In this document: positions 13,101-21,999 of the stretch, one piece after another
Layout: each line of letters begins with the position of its first letter
Position numbering within the stretch: position 1 is the stretch's first letter
Assembly (NCBI GenBank): GCA_031841125.1
Contig: CM063112.1
Location: 19,680,603-19,744,602, forward strand
DNA: 64,000 nucleotides
Direction of reading: 5' to 3'
Origin: Acanthococcus lagerstroemiae
Lineage: Eukaryota; Arthropoda; Insecta; Hemiptera; Eriococcidae
Program-made: the position numbers and the translations under genes
The notes under the pieces: model-generated
Databases searched by the model: none
What the model was told of the DNA's origin: nothing
What the model saw: only the letters and a program-made list of their open reading frames with translations

Positions 13101-14659
13101 ATGTAGTCAACTGCTGATCTGATTTCACTAACAGATATTTTTAAAAATAATGAGTAAAAACAAAACCGAATCAACGTTTTCGAAATTTTTCCCACTGAAG
13201 GTCTGGCGGTTGATTTTACTTAATTTTTAAGCTCTAGAATTAGCAGCCCCTCGCCCACCCCTTACCGGTAAGTTCCCGATGAAGATACATATATGAATGG
13301 TACAGACTTATAAGATGCTGTGAAGGCAACTGTTTCGAATTTAACTATATTACTGTGATATGTAACTCTGGAATTAGCCCCCCCCCCCCGGTATGTTCCT
13401 GAAGCTGCACATGAACTGCACAGACGTATGATTCTGTGAAGGAGCATGTTTCGAGTATCACTAATTTACAGACATATAACGCATTTTTAGACGAGCTTTT
13501 CCCTCATCTAACCTCAAATATCCTCCTAATATAGCACTGACACCGTAATTAATTTCGGTGACTTTTTGGAACGTTATACGCTGATATTCCCACGACATTT
13601 TAAAATTAGTTTAATTACTCTCGCTACCGAGAAAACTTACCTATTTGCAATCATCAGAAATGAATTCAACGACCAATCCGTTTACATTTCATCTTTGAAG
13701 TGTAGACGGTATCCATTAATAGAGTTATTATGGATGATGACTTTGCTTCCAAAAATCAATAGAACGCAAGAAAAATACATTTCAATATTAGTGGCACTTG
13801 AGTGAGAGGTGGAGCTGATGAACGCAACTCAAATGATGGAAAAGTACGGTGATAATGAAGCGCATCCAAGAGTAATTTGCATCCGCATTCTTCACAGTGA
13901 ACCCCACAAAAAAACCAAAAGGAAAACAGGCCAAATTGCCGTCATTCTCTCCACAAAGCTGGTGTTAGTTGTAAGGAAGGCCTATACTCTTACCCATTCT
14001 TCTGTATCACTACGACAGTACCCAACACAGAAACGGAACCATTTAAAATACCAGAGCGCGACAATTCCAACCGAATATTTAAACTGAAAAGAGAGCGAAG
14101 TAGCCGGTCTTTTATCACGAAGAAATTATGCAAGAATAAAGATCTGAATAACTTCCAGGTACACTCTCAGGTTAAACGAAGAGTGAACCAGTACCGGGGC
14201 CAACCGAACAATCAAGGATGCTCGACCGTCACTGGGTCTACGTACGCTCTCGAACGTCGGGTAAGCACCACTCTCTACACACTGGTTTTAAAACGAGATA
14301 ATTTTCAACAAATAAGATACAAATACTTCCAGGCTACCAGGTCCTCCAGCGCTGTACCCCAACAAGGAAACGAAATATCACCAATGTTAGCTCGATACTC
14401 GGACACATCGCCTCTGGAGCAAGACGATCCCAAAGAGAACCAACTAGAATCGCCAACAGCACCGTTAAATGGCGTTAGAAATATGATAGTCCGCGGGAAG
14501 AAATCAGTTACACTAATGCCAGAGCATAATTCGATATCACGAGCTAAAAATGTGGACTCGGACGGCATAAATTTAAAACCTTTGATGAAAACCGCCATCA
14601 CGAATGGCAACGATCGCATTTATATAAACGATAACGAAACTGCTGAAGATTACGTGTGA
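1145..14659 (+). CDS. Class B1 (secretin family) G protein-coupled receptor, calcitonin/DH31-receptor-like, 3' part
   Basis: Five exons: 1145-1362, 5307-5595, 6294-6335, 14159-14260 and 14333-14659. All have AG/GT borders and compatible phases, giving 325 codons to a TGA. The protein starts at TM3 (WCQALF, then NYFWMLCEGFYLH, the class B TM3 signature). It continues through TM4 (LLGWVVPIF), the ECL2 cysteine (NDCWIHES), TM5, TM6 (RAAFVLVPLLGLHY) and TM7 (SYQGLCVACLFCFLNNEV), then a Ser/Asn-rich cytoplasmic tail. The 42-nt exon coding TM7 is typical of this family. The WMLCEG, VPLLG and NQY segments look most like calcitonin-receptor relatives, so a peptide (DH31/CT-like) receptor signalling through Gs in the plasma membrane is likely. 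Hector- or PDF-receptor-type membership cannot be excluded. The N-terminal hormone-binding domain and TM1-2 lie left of the window. Introns of 3.9 and 7.8 kb are full of repeats. Confidence 0.9.
1363..2690. other. GPCR intron sequence, no feature seen
   Basis: AT-rich intronic sequence with poly-C/T patches. Neither strand shows gene or repeat structure I can support. The rest of this intron holds the LINE (2691-3583), the AGTCTTGAA repeat and unremarkable sequence from 4740 to 5306. Confidence 0.6.
2691..3583 (+). mobile_element. RTE-like LINE fragment: RT palm to C terminus
   Basis: Two frames, 2691-3032 and 3117-3581, carry LFNTVLEEIFRKM, the RT catalytic box as NLRFADDLVIITES, then MCVTPVLTYGSPTWNLTEKH, WDWTGHVARL and KGRPKTRWRDEIDQF. 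A frameshift gap of about 80 bases divides them. The 5' half of the element is absent. It lies in the first large intron of the GPCR gene, in the same orientation. Confidence 0.88.
3960..4735 (+). repeat. AGTCTTGAA-rich degenerate repeat, copy 1
   Basis: The motif AGTCTTGAA/AAGTCTTAAA recurs every 15-40 bases. Specific blocks CAAGTTTGGAAGC, AGCATAAGC and GCCATAGTCAGGTCT recur in the same order at 6765-8610. Confidence 0.7.
6765..8610 (+). repeat. AGTCTTGAA-rich degenerate repeat, copy 2, interrupted
   Basis: 6765-7165 and 8100-8610 correspond to successive parts of the 4.0-4.7 kb copy (TTCAAGTTTGGAAGC, GAACAGTCGATGAGTCTC, AAAGCATTAAATAG, GCCACAATCAGGTCT). About 930 bases in between hold a Jockey-type LINE fragment and a CAAACATGACC-rich low-complexity tract (7730-7950). 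GGGGCTACACTCTTAAGC also occurs twice (8114 and 8200). Confidence 0.65.
7363..7562 (+). mobile_element. Jockey-superfamily LINE fragment (RT N-terminal blocks)
   Basis: The frame reads MVPKPGRDPYQAKSYRPINL, then LKTLERLIDRYQRK and FPLHKKQHTYRA. This matches RT blocks 1-2 of Jockey/R1-type elements (PKPGK, YRPISL, KTLERLI, QHAYR). Only about 65 codons remain. It sits inside an interruption (about 7170-8095) of an AGTCTTGAA-rich repeat. Confidence 0.75.
9016..9897 (+). repeat. Dispersed repeat R1 with 14-bp TIR, split by a hAT element
   Basis: It begins TGGGATTTAAACTT and ends with the complement AAGTTTAAATCCCA. Without the nested hAT insertion it is about 320 bp. Internal signatures are GCACTAGAGTGCGCTGC and CAGGGCTGCCAACACTTG. 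Related copies are at 38305-38785, 38787-39135 and 42735-43075. No target duplication was seen. Confidence 0.75.
9286..9839. mobile_element. hAT-type MITE with perfect 8-bp target duplication
   Basis: GTGATCAC flanks both sides (9278-9285 and 9840-9847). The ends are TAGAGCTTGGATTTT and AGAATCCGAGCTCTA, an inverted repeat with two mismatches. The interior is rich in AAAATATG(A/C) motifs and has no transposase. An 8-bp duplication and TAGAG ends point to hAT. Confidence 0.85.
9900..11094. other. GPCR intron, nothing recognised
   Basis: AT-rich, with only short chance frames of under 90 codons and no family match on either strand. Confidence 0.55.
11430..11710 (+). repeat. Repeat P1 with ~90-bp internal units (GGGAATT / T-tract)
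   Basis: Units of GAGTTGGAAAAATCCAACAAG with an AAAAGG-T-tract and TACTTGGGAATT occur three times. An inverted copy is at 62925-63170. Confidence 0.7.
12047..12126 (-). mobile_element. Short inverted-repeat element with hammerhead-like core, copy 1
   Basis: It shares with the 17.5-kb copy AGGGTGTGCCAATTCAC at the left, TCTAGAG, GCTTTCGGCT, ATGCCATCATCAGT and CCCTAAAT at the right. Minus-strand 12120-12082 reads CTCCA, CTGATGA, T, GGC-loop-GCC, GAAA, GCGCTC, TAGA. AGCGCT after GAA is palindromic. The right inverted repeat is eroded. It is inserted in a dead LINE. Confidence 0.65.
12186..12219. repeat. Perfect 15-bp hairpin
   Basis: ACCTGTTTAGTCTTG, a 4-base centre TGTA, then its exact reverse complement. 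It lies between the hammerhead-like repeat and the resumed LINE sequence, so it may be the end of the same insertion. No run of T follows that would suggest a terminator. Confidence 0.7.
12641..14158. other. End of last large GPCR intron
   Basis: It holds the 134-bp tandem pair at 13231-13495. Two + frames at 13566-13805 and 13809-14087 show no family similarity and lie directly before a good acceptor, so I read them as intron. Confidence 0.5.
13231..13495 (+). repeat. Two tandem copies of a ~134-bp unit
   Basis: GCTCTAGAATTAGC at 13231 and ACTCTGGAATTAGC at 13365 each lead into a C-run, GGTA(A/T)GTTCC, a GCACAT-like block, ACAGACTTATAAGAT/ACAGACGTATGATTC and GTGAAGG. It lies in the last large GPCR intron. 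Confidence 0.6.
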
Positions 14660-14712
14660 ACCCTTTTTCTTAAATATTTTTGTATGTAAAATACGTTATA
14701 TTTGTAAACATG

Positions 14713-14718
14713 TTTATT
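14713..14718 (-). terminator. Poly(A) signal, minus strand (AATAAA)
   Basis: It reads AATAAA on the minus strand, 140 bases past the last stop-bearing unit of the tandem array and 54 bases past the GPCR stop on the other strand. It would suit a transcript of the array. Confidence 0.35.
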
Positions 14719-16555
14719 TTTGTATTCTGTGTTGTGGTCGCATTTATACCAATACATAACGAACAGTGAGCGGCTGTTTTAATTGGCCAATTTTCATTTC
14801 ATTCATCTTGAAGAACATTGTACTATTGATAAGTAATAATCTCAAAGAAATTACCACCTATATTGATCCTGAATTACATGCTCCAATCTTCTCTCAGATG
14901 ATACAACTGAAACAAAAAGACTAATATATGTTATTAAGAATCTGAGAGACAGATTTCAAAAATTTTACCTACTAGGAAAGTCATCACTTACCGCAAACAG
15001 CATGACTGAACGGGCGTTTCATTCCTCTAATGAGGCATTATGAATATTTTTGCCAGTCATTATAAAGCCATGAACGGTTATATTAAAATTTGGTCAAATT
15101 CCAGAAAATAATAGAACAAAACCTCGATCCAATTCCATAGACTTCTCATTTCAGTCAAATAAACAATGCAATACCAAATTAGTGCCTTTCTTGTCAAGTA
15201 ATCTTCTCCTAGCTTCTTTGAAATTAACAAGTTGTAGTCCTTATTGCAGTGATATTTGCATACGATTTTCATGGCAAGGAAAAGGAGTACACCTAATATT
15301 CATGATCGAATTAATCGATTGATGAAATAGTCAAAGAAGTACAGCTAATTAAAAGGGTGCCTGGAGAATCTTGGAGAAGTCATCTAGAACAAGAATCAGA
15401 ACATGTTATTAATAGCGTGAGAAAGATTTCAAAATGACTATTATGAAAGTCACCTACCATTATAAGTGTCATCTGATAGCTCGATGAAGAGACATTCACT
15501 TACGTCATGCTTCAGAGGGATTAAGAATGATGCATTAGTTAGGTACTCAGTAATATTAAATCGTAATCGGTTATAATAATACCCTGTCAGATTCCAAGAC
15601 GCGAAGAAACAAGGTTTGAATTACATACACGTACTTTCCATTTCAGTCAACCAGAAATTGTGATACCCGATGATAGCTCATCCCGTCATTTTTCTGTAGT
15701 TCAATGGCAGACATCTGCATACGAATTTTATCCTGAAGAAAAGCGCACAAAATATTAACAACAAAATTATCAAAACAGTCCAAAAGTAAGTACTTACTGG
15801 ACTTTTTAAGGGCACTCGAAAGATCTTGAATACGTCATCTGAAACAAAAATGAGGGCACGTTATTAATCGTCAGTGAGAAGGATTTTAGCATAATTATCA
15901 GCCAAGTTACTTACTTACCACAATTAACGTGATTAGACAGCTCGACAAAAGGGCCTTCACATCCTTCAAACTTACGAGGGATTAGGATTGGTATTTTGTT
16001 AGCCAGAAATATTAATAAGCCATAAATAGTTACAATAATACCTTGCCAGATCTCAGAATATACTGAAGCAAAACTCTGATTAAAATACTTATACTTTTCA
16101 TTTCAATCAGGTACGATATGAAACACCACATGGTCTCTATCTTGTTCGGTAATCTTCTGCTAGCTTTACTGAAATCAACTGGTTTCAGTTCCACTGCTGA
16201 TTGTAGCATCCAGTTTTCATTCTAACATTCTTAAATGTCGAGGAGTATCCATGTACCGTTAATCTGAGGGGTGCGTAGAAGATCTTGGAGGAGTGACCAA
16301 AAACAAAAATCAGAATTTGTTATTAATAGTGCGAGAAAGATTTCAACATCATTATTACACGAAAGTCACCTACCATAGTCAGAGTGATCTCATAGCTTGA
16401 TGAAAAGACATTCACTTCCCTTAAGCTTCATACAGATCAGGAATCATGCGTTTGTTACCATAAGAAATATTAAACCTCAGTAGAGGTCATAATAATACCC
16501 TGCCATATTCAAAGACGCAAAGAAACAAGGCCTTTAGTACATTTTACTATCCATT

Positions 16556-16776
16556 TCAGTCAAGCAGAAACAGTGATACCCGATGATGTCTAATCCCATC
16601 AAATATTCTTCTGCAAGCTTCTTTGAAATCAAAAGGGGTCACCAAGTTCAGTGGCAAACATTTGCAATCGATTTTTATCCTAAAGAAAAGCACAAAAAAT
16701 ATATATGACAGAATTAATAAAGTAGGACAAAAATACTGGAATTTTAAGGGCGCTCGAAAGATCTTGAATGAGACGC
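16556..16776 (-). CDS. Best-preserved C-terminal exon of the tandem array (hypothetical)
   Basis: After a good acceptor (TTTTTGTTTCAG, first exon base at 16776) the minus strand is open for 72 codons to a TGA at 16558-16556. The peptide has FKIFRAPLK, a hydrophobic stretch of about 17 residues (TLLILSYIFFVLFF), a basic Cys motif RIKIDCKCLPLN, then DFKEACRRIFDGIRHHRVSL and the terminal FLLD. The last two blocks recur in other units, which supports real coding. The hydrophobic part is T-rich, and in the unit at 15.8 kb it begins GTAAGT, so it may be an intron there. No initiator Met is present, so upstream exons are needed. The function is unknown. Confidence 0.4.
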
Positions 16777-17492
16777 CTGAAACAAAAATAAGAACACGTT
16801 ATTAATTGTCAGCGAGAAGAATTTTAGCAAAATTATTAGGAAGGTTACTTACTCATCACAATTAGCGTGATTAGACAGTTCGACAAAAGGGCCTTCACAT
16901 CCTTCGAACTAATGAGGGATTAGGATTGGTATTTTGTTAACCAGAATCAAGCCATAATTAGTTACAATAATACCTTGCCAGATCCTAGAATACACTGAAG
17001 CAAAACTGTGATTAAAATACCTACACTATTCATTTCAATCAGGTAGGAAATGAAACACCACATGGTCTCAATCTTGTTCGGTAATCTACCGCCAGCTTTA
17101 TTGAAATCAACTGGTTTTAGTGTCACTGTTGATAGCAGCACCCAATTTTCATTCTAATATTCGTAGATGTAGAAGAGTACATGAGTATTGTTAATTCGAA
17201 GCTCACATGGAAGATCTTAAAAGAGTGACCTAAAACAAAAATAAGAATAATTTGTTTTTAATAATGTAAGAAAGATTTCAGCATAATTGTTACAAGTCAC
17301 TTACCATTATCAATGTGATCTGATAGCTGGATGAAAACACATTCACTTACTCAAGCTTCAGAGGGATTAGGAATGATGCATTTGTCATTCAGAAATACTG
17401 AACCTCAATCGGTTATAAATAATACCCAATCAGATTCCAAGACGCAAAGAAACAACTAGTGTCCATGTTGGAGTGTGAGTGAACTTGGTAAA

Positions 17493-17596
17493 TTCTATAT
17501 TCAGGGTGTGCCAATTCACAATTTCTTCCTTTTGTAATCTAGAGTGCTTTCGGCTAGTATGCCATCATCAGTAGAGGGCACACCCTAAATATAGAA
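17493..17596 (-). mobile_element. Short inverted-repeat element with hammerhead-like core, copy 2
   Basis: The ends form a 20-bp inverted repeat with one mismatch (TTCTATATTCAGGGTGTGCC against its complement at the right end). Minus-strand bases 17576-17538 read CTCTA, CTGATGA, T, GGC-loop-GCC, GAAA, GCACTC, TAGA. This is a hammerhead core with stem I (UCUA/UAGA, 4 bp), stem II (3 bp) and a short stem III. The element interrupts a unit of the tandem array. Confidence 0.7.
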
Positions 17597-18479
17597 GCAA
17601 AGAAACAAGGCCTGAATTACATACATGTACTTCCCATTTCAGCCAACCAGAAATCGTGGCACCCGATGATGGCTAATCCCGTCAAATATTCTTCTAGTAG
17701 CTTCTTTGAAATCAGCAGTATCATCAGTTCCACGGCAGACATTTGCATACGGTTTTTATCCTTTTAAAAAAAAAGCACAACATATTTATAACAGAATTAT
17801 CAAAGTACGCCAAAAATATTGGAGTTTTTAAGGGCACTTCGGAAGATCTTGCTGAATACGTCACCTGAAACAAAAATGAGAACACGGTATCAATACTGTC
17901 GGCGAGAAGGACTTCAACATAAGTATCAGGAAAGTTACTTACCACAATTAGCGTAATCAGAAAGCTATGCTATACTAAAGGGCCTTCATTGACGTCCTTC
18001 AAACTTGTATGAGAAATTAAATTGGTATTTTGTTAGCCAGAAATATTAAGCCTAGTTACAATGATACCTTGTCAAATTTCAGAACACACTGAAGCAAAAG
18101 CTCAATCTGATTCGGTAATCTTCGGCTATCTTCATTGAGATCAACTGGTTTCAATCCCACTGCTGATAGTAGCATCTAGTTTTCACTCTAACATTCGTAA
18201 ACGTCGAAGAGTACCTAAGTATTGTTAATTTGAACAAGAAGAGTCATCTAAAACAAAAACTAAACTATGTTATTAATAGTCTCTGGGGAGGATTTTAATA
18301 TGAATACCAAGAAAGTCACTTGCTACAATGACCGTGATCAGATAACTTAATGATCTTCATATTCTTCAAACATGAAAAAAATTAAGAACGATTCTATCAG
18401 TGAAGACATATTGACCTGCAACAAATTATGGTAATACTAGGCCAGATTCCCGACATAATAAAACAACACTTTGAATAAA

Positions 18480-19060
18480 TACACATGGACGTGTTCAGTG
18501 GAGACAAAACCGGTCTGTTCTTTGGAGCACTTCCAACAAAATCTTCATGTTCGCGTGGAGAAAAGCGTATGTTGGTGGGAAGTTGTCGAAAGAGAGACTC
18601 ACTATATTTTTGTGCGGAAATATTACTGGAGAACTTCAGAAAACTTTGATTATAGAAAGGCTGAGCAACCTCGCTGTTTCAAGAACCTTGATGTGAAAAA
18701 CAATTACCCGGCACGTGGAGACACAATAAAAAAGCGTGAAAACTGGACATGACATGGAAGAGTGGCTCACTAAATTTAACTCCAACATGAAAGGTGAAAA
18801 GTAATTCTGTTTCTTGATAATGCGACATGTCATCCGTAGGCATTCGTTTATCCAACGTTCAGTTAGCTTCGTTCCTTGCCAACACGACCAGCCGAACACA
18901 ACCTATGGACAAAGAGTTACCTGTACTTTTAAATCGCATTACCGTTGCCAGTTCTTATACTGTCTCTCACTTCAAAAATCGACACACATGCAAGACTGTG
19001 CACGAAGTTGCTAAGTCAGTGATTGTCTCGGATGCCATTTACTGGACTTGACAGGCCATC
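18480..19060 (+). mobile_element. pogo/Tigger-type DDE transposase remnant
   Basis: Across three frames I read a GEKSVCWWE-like segment, KAEQPRCFKNLDVKN, ARGDTIKK, WLTKFNSNMKG, FLDNATCHP (the second catalytic Asp of the DDE_1 domain) and LSNVQLASFLANTTSRTQPM. This order is typical of pogo/Tigger transposases. Many stops and shifts show it is inactive, and no terminal repeats were found. Confidence 0.8.
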
Positions 19061-21113
19061 AAAGAAATTTTGCCCAGCACAGTAAGCAAATGTTAAGAAA
19101 GCAGGCTTCCAGTGTGATGAAGGGAATTCTCAGAACAGCACACAGAAGAAGCTATCGACTTCATTTGAGAAAATACATAAAAGAAGGAGAGAGACTGTAA
19201 TAAAAAGAAATCGAGAAGCCCTATAAATAATAAACAATTTAGTACTGCTCGCTATCCAATCAAGTGAATCACGCCTCCTTCAGTTAATGTACAAAGCAAC
19301 GACTGCCCTCGAGGTCATAGCCGCCACAAAACCATCACCACAGATGTGGGGCGAACAATAAAATGTACAATAGTTAAGAACTAGGTAACGTAACCATTAC
19401 CTTCTTTTGTATGGGTTAATTATTGGTAAATAAAGAGATTTGATGCACAGCGAACGTCTTGTATAGGCTATAGCGAAAATCTTCCACTATACACGATATT
19501 TATTTAATGCGGTATTTTCCGCCAAAGACAAGTTATTTATAAAACGGAAACTTGTCTGCTCCGGAAAAATTATTTGGTCTCGAAGCATTCCGTAGTTAAC
19601 AGGTTTTACTCTTTTTCAGAATTTTCCATCACGATGTTTTTTTGTTTTTTTTTTTTTTTAACACGAAGCCTGAGAACCTGCCTACTAATAATATTCGGTT
19701 TGATAAAACCTAATAGATATTGAGTCAAAGTGGAATGGATTACAAAGACCTTCATTTTGATAAGAGAGTTTTTGCAGTAATTTCCTTCTGTCACCTTTTG
19801 GTACATCTAGTTCATTTTAACCTCTCCTAATTAGGCTTGTTTCAGTTCATCTTTTTTTTTTTTTTTAGGGTACAAGGGAATTTCTTCTTTGTTTGTAGGC
19901 TGAACATATGACAATTATTTTGCCTATGGCCCAACGTAGATTAGATAGTTTTTCTTATGCTTAATTTTCACTCATTTATTCGGTTGGCATTAACAATTCT
20001 CAGTTTATTGTAATACTAGGTTGTTCGCAATGCTATCCTTTAAAGAGACACAATTCATGTATCAAGTCTAACTATGATTTCCAGTGTATACAGATGCAGA
20101 ATACAGAATAGTATTTTTGAATCATTTGAGAGCCCTTATTTATAGTTTCGGGATTAATATCTAAAAATTTGTCAAAAACGAAAATGGCGGCTGTCTCTAC
20201 CTGCATGAACTACATAGAGTTTTAGTTAATAAACTTGATCAACCTGAATCCGAGTCTGAACTATCCCCGAATTACAACCATACTGAATTTCCGATTACAA
20301 AATTAACCTATTGTGAACTAGTTCTGAAACTTTTAGATTTAGAATAGAGCTTAGAAAAAACACTATACTCTGTTCGCAAATAGAAAGGGGTCAATGTAAA
20401 CAAACATTATGGAACTCGCGGTATCTGCGGTGTGAAGTAGGTACCTGTAAGTATTTGGTTGTTGTGTGCATGTATTGATGTATACGTATGTTAGTGTTAT
20501 TTTACAGGGAATTACGTTCTGCGCTTGTGCGCATGTGTTAGTATTCGCGTCTTTGTTTACATTGATCCTTTCTATTTGTGAACAGAGTATAACGCTTTCA
20601 ATTATTTTCATCGGTTTTTGCAAACATATACGGTTATTCGGTTATCTATTGAAATTAAAAATGACCGTAAATAACCACCGATTAATCGGAGTAAAACAAC
20701 CGAATGATTCGGTCAACCGTTCGGTTATTGACAAGCCTACTTTCCCGTCCCTGTGTAAGACTGTCCGACTCGTACATTGCCTAAATTCATCCGCTACGGG
20801 TCTCTTCGCCGCATCAGTATTTTTCATATGTCGAAAGAAAATTGCTCCAGCAGCTGAGTGTTGGTTCCTGCACCACACTACATGGTAAACAATCATCTAC
20901 CCCACCCCTCGTTTGGTACCAACAACTTTACTCCCCAACAGAACCCAGAAAACAGAGAAATAAATCCGCCCACTGAATTTCTATTGTATAATTTTTCAAT
21001 CCGAGCTATCAATAGATATTTTGGAAATGAAAGCCACATGCAGTACAATTTCTCAGTTCCCACCCAACAGAAACATCTATTCAACTTTTCAGCAATCTAA
21101 TGTCTCACTGAAT
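19061..21113. other. Intergenic, nothing firmly recognised
   Basis: It contains T-runs and a stretch (20630-20740) with repeated CGGTTATT/AACCGAAT motifs in both orientations that resembles a hAT terminus. Target duplications were not found, and I do not call an element. Confidence 0.5.
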
Positions 21114-21380
21114 CTACCGACGACTTCTTATACAAAATATCTTTAACGAACCGTTCAGCATTGCATTCATGTTCACAGGCGCCGTCGAGCTAACAAGATT
21201 CACTGTTATTATGCAGCCAGAGCGTCGTTGCGTCTCGTGACTCTCGATACGGCTAAATTCCCAGCATTTTCCTAAAATGAAAATGATATACATAATATAG
21301 AGTTCCAGAGAAACTTCAACGTGGGCACATTGATCGGAAATATCATTACCTTGGTACAGCGCTTCTTTTCGATCTGACAT
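21114..21380 (-). CDS. Hypothetical small two-exon gene, duplicated next door
   Basis: Exon 1 at 21380-21350 starts MSDRKEALYQ and has donor GTAATG. Exon 2 at 21271-21114 follows TTTTCATTTTAG. Spliced, it codes 62 aa with WEFSRIESHETQRR, SGCIITVNLVSSTAPVNMN and a basic end CIRSRR. The unspliced frame is also open (88 aa). A diverged copy with stops lies at about 21680-21990 and keeps the acceptor and the CRIENHEK segment. I recognise no family. It is upstream, in minus-strand sense, of the 14.9-18.5 kb array, so the two may be related, but I found no convincing sequence match between them. Confidence 0.35.
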   Translation of the reverse strand: MSDRKEALYQGNDISDQCAHVEVSLELYIMYIIFILGKCWEFSRIESHETQRRSGCIITVNLVSSTAPVNMNAMLNGSLKIFCIRSRR

Positions 21381-21679
21381 TGTCGGGAAGTGCGTCGGAT
21401 GTGTAATAATCTAAAAACGAAAGATGGAGTAATCCAGTAATCCGTTCTCCATTTTCATGTTCAACTAAGCCGCAAGCATCGTGTAACCTCCGAAGAACTA
21501 TCCATCAGAAATGATAATTGTATATCGAATTCGCGAGTCAGTTGCGTTCATTCTCTTTGAACTGTAGACAGGTAAACGGGAAAAAGTAACGACAACATCG
21601 AGTAAATAGAAAATTAATTACGACTGGGTTTCTACTCACCAGAAAATCATTTCAATTTTTCAACGATTCAAAGTCTGGC

Positions 21680-21990
21680 AGAATTTGCTGACAACTTTCC
21701 ACACAAATATCTAGAACGAACAGTTTCCGTTTAGCATCGCGCTCATGTTCGATGTTGTATTCATGGGCCCTGTTGAATTTACACTGTTCTCATTATACGG
21801 CTCTGGGTCTTCTATTTTCATATTAATGTCGATGCTTCTCATGATTCTCGATACGGCAAACCCGACCAGAATTCTCCTTAAAAGCAAAAAACATACAAAA
21901 TTTCAGAGAAACATAAACATGGACAAATAGATCAGAGATCTGATTATTCCGGTGCGGTGTTTCAATTCGACATGATACTGCGGAGATAGG
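21680..21990 (-). pseudogene. Decayed duplicate of the 21.1-kb small gene
   Basis: The minus strand shows TTTTTTGCTTTTAAG followed by GAGAATTCTGG and a reading GRVCRIENHEKHRH-stop. It aligns with the GKCWEFSRIESHETQRR segment of the neighbouring copy. The flanking AACATGAAxGCxATGCTxAACGG block and the AGAGAAAC block also match. The early stop and missing start make it non-coding. Spacing between copies is about 560-600 bases. Confidence 0.5.
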
Positions 21991-21999
21991 AACTTAGTA

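Larger units (their letters stand above)
14857..18460 (-). repeat. Tandem array of about eight ~460-bp exon-like units (minus-sense), alternating A and B subtypes
   Basis: Minus-strand donor-like GTAAGT/GTAGGT sites recur at 14986, 15452, 15913, 16368, 16847, 17299 and 17937, with a mutated one near 18316. Each follows a ~55-nt block coding x-FIELSDH-like peptide and precedes an ~80-nt stretch ending TTTTGTTTCAG/TAG. A block coding FKIFRAPLK-like sequence comes next, then a block with DFKEACRR or DFSKASRR. A-type units end HHRVxxFLxD-stop. Odd and even units are more alike, giving a ~0.9-kb higher-order period. Most copies carry stops or indels. A minus-strand AATAAA lies at 14718-14713. I recognise no known protein family. 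Confidence 0.75.

Noticed and set aside
19834..20738. Possible hAT element with TAGGCTTGT / ACAAGCCTA ends
   Set aside because: Only nine terminal bases match and the flanks CTCCTAAT and CTTTCCCG are not a target duplication.
20466..20888. 140-codon + frame
   Set aside because: No family similarity. It overlaps repeated CGGTTATT motifs typical of a transposon end, and three other frames are open over parts of it.
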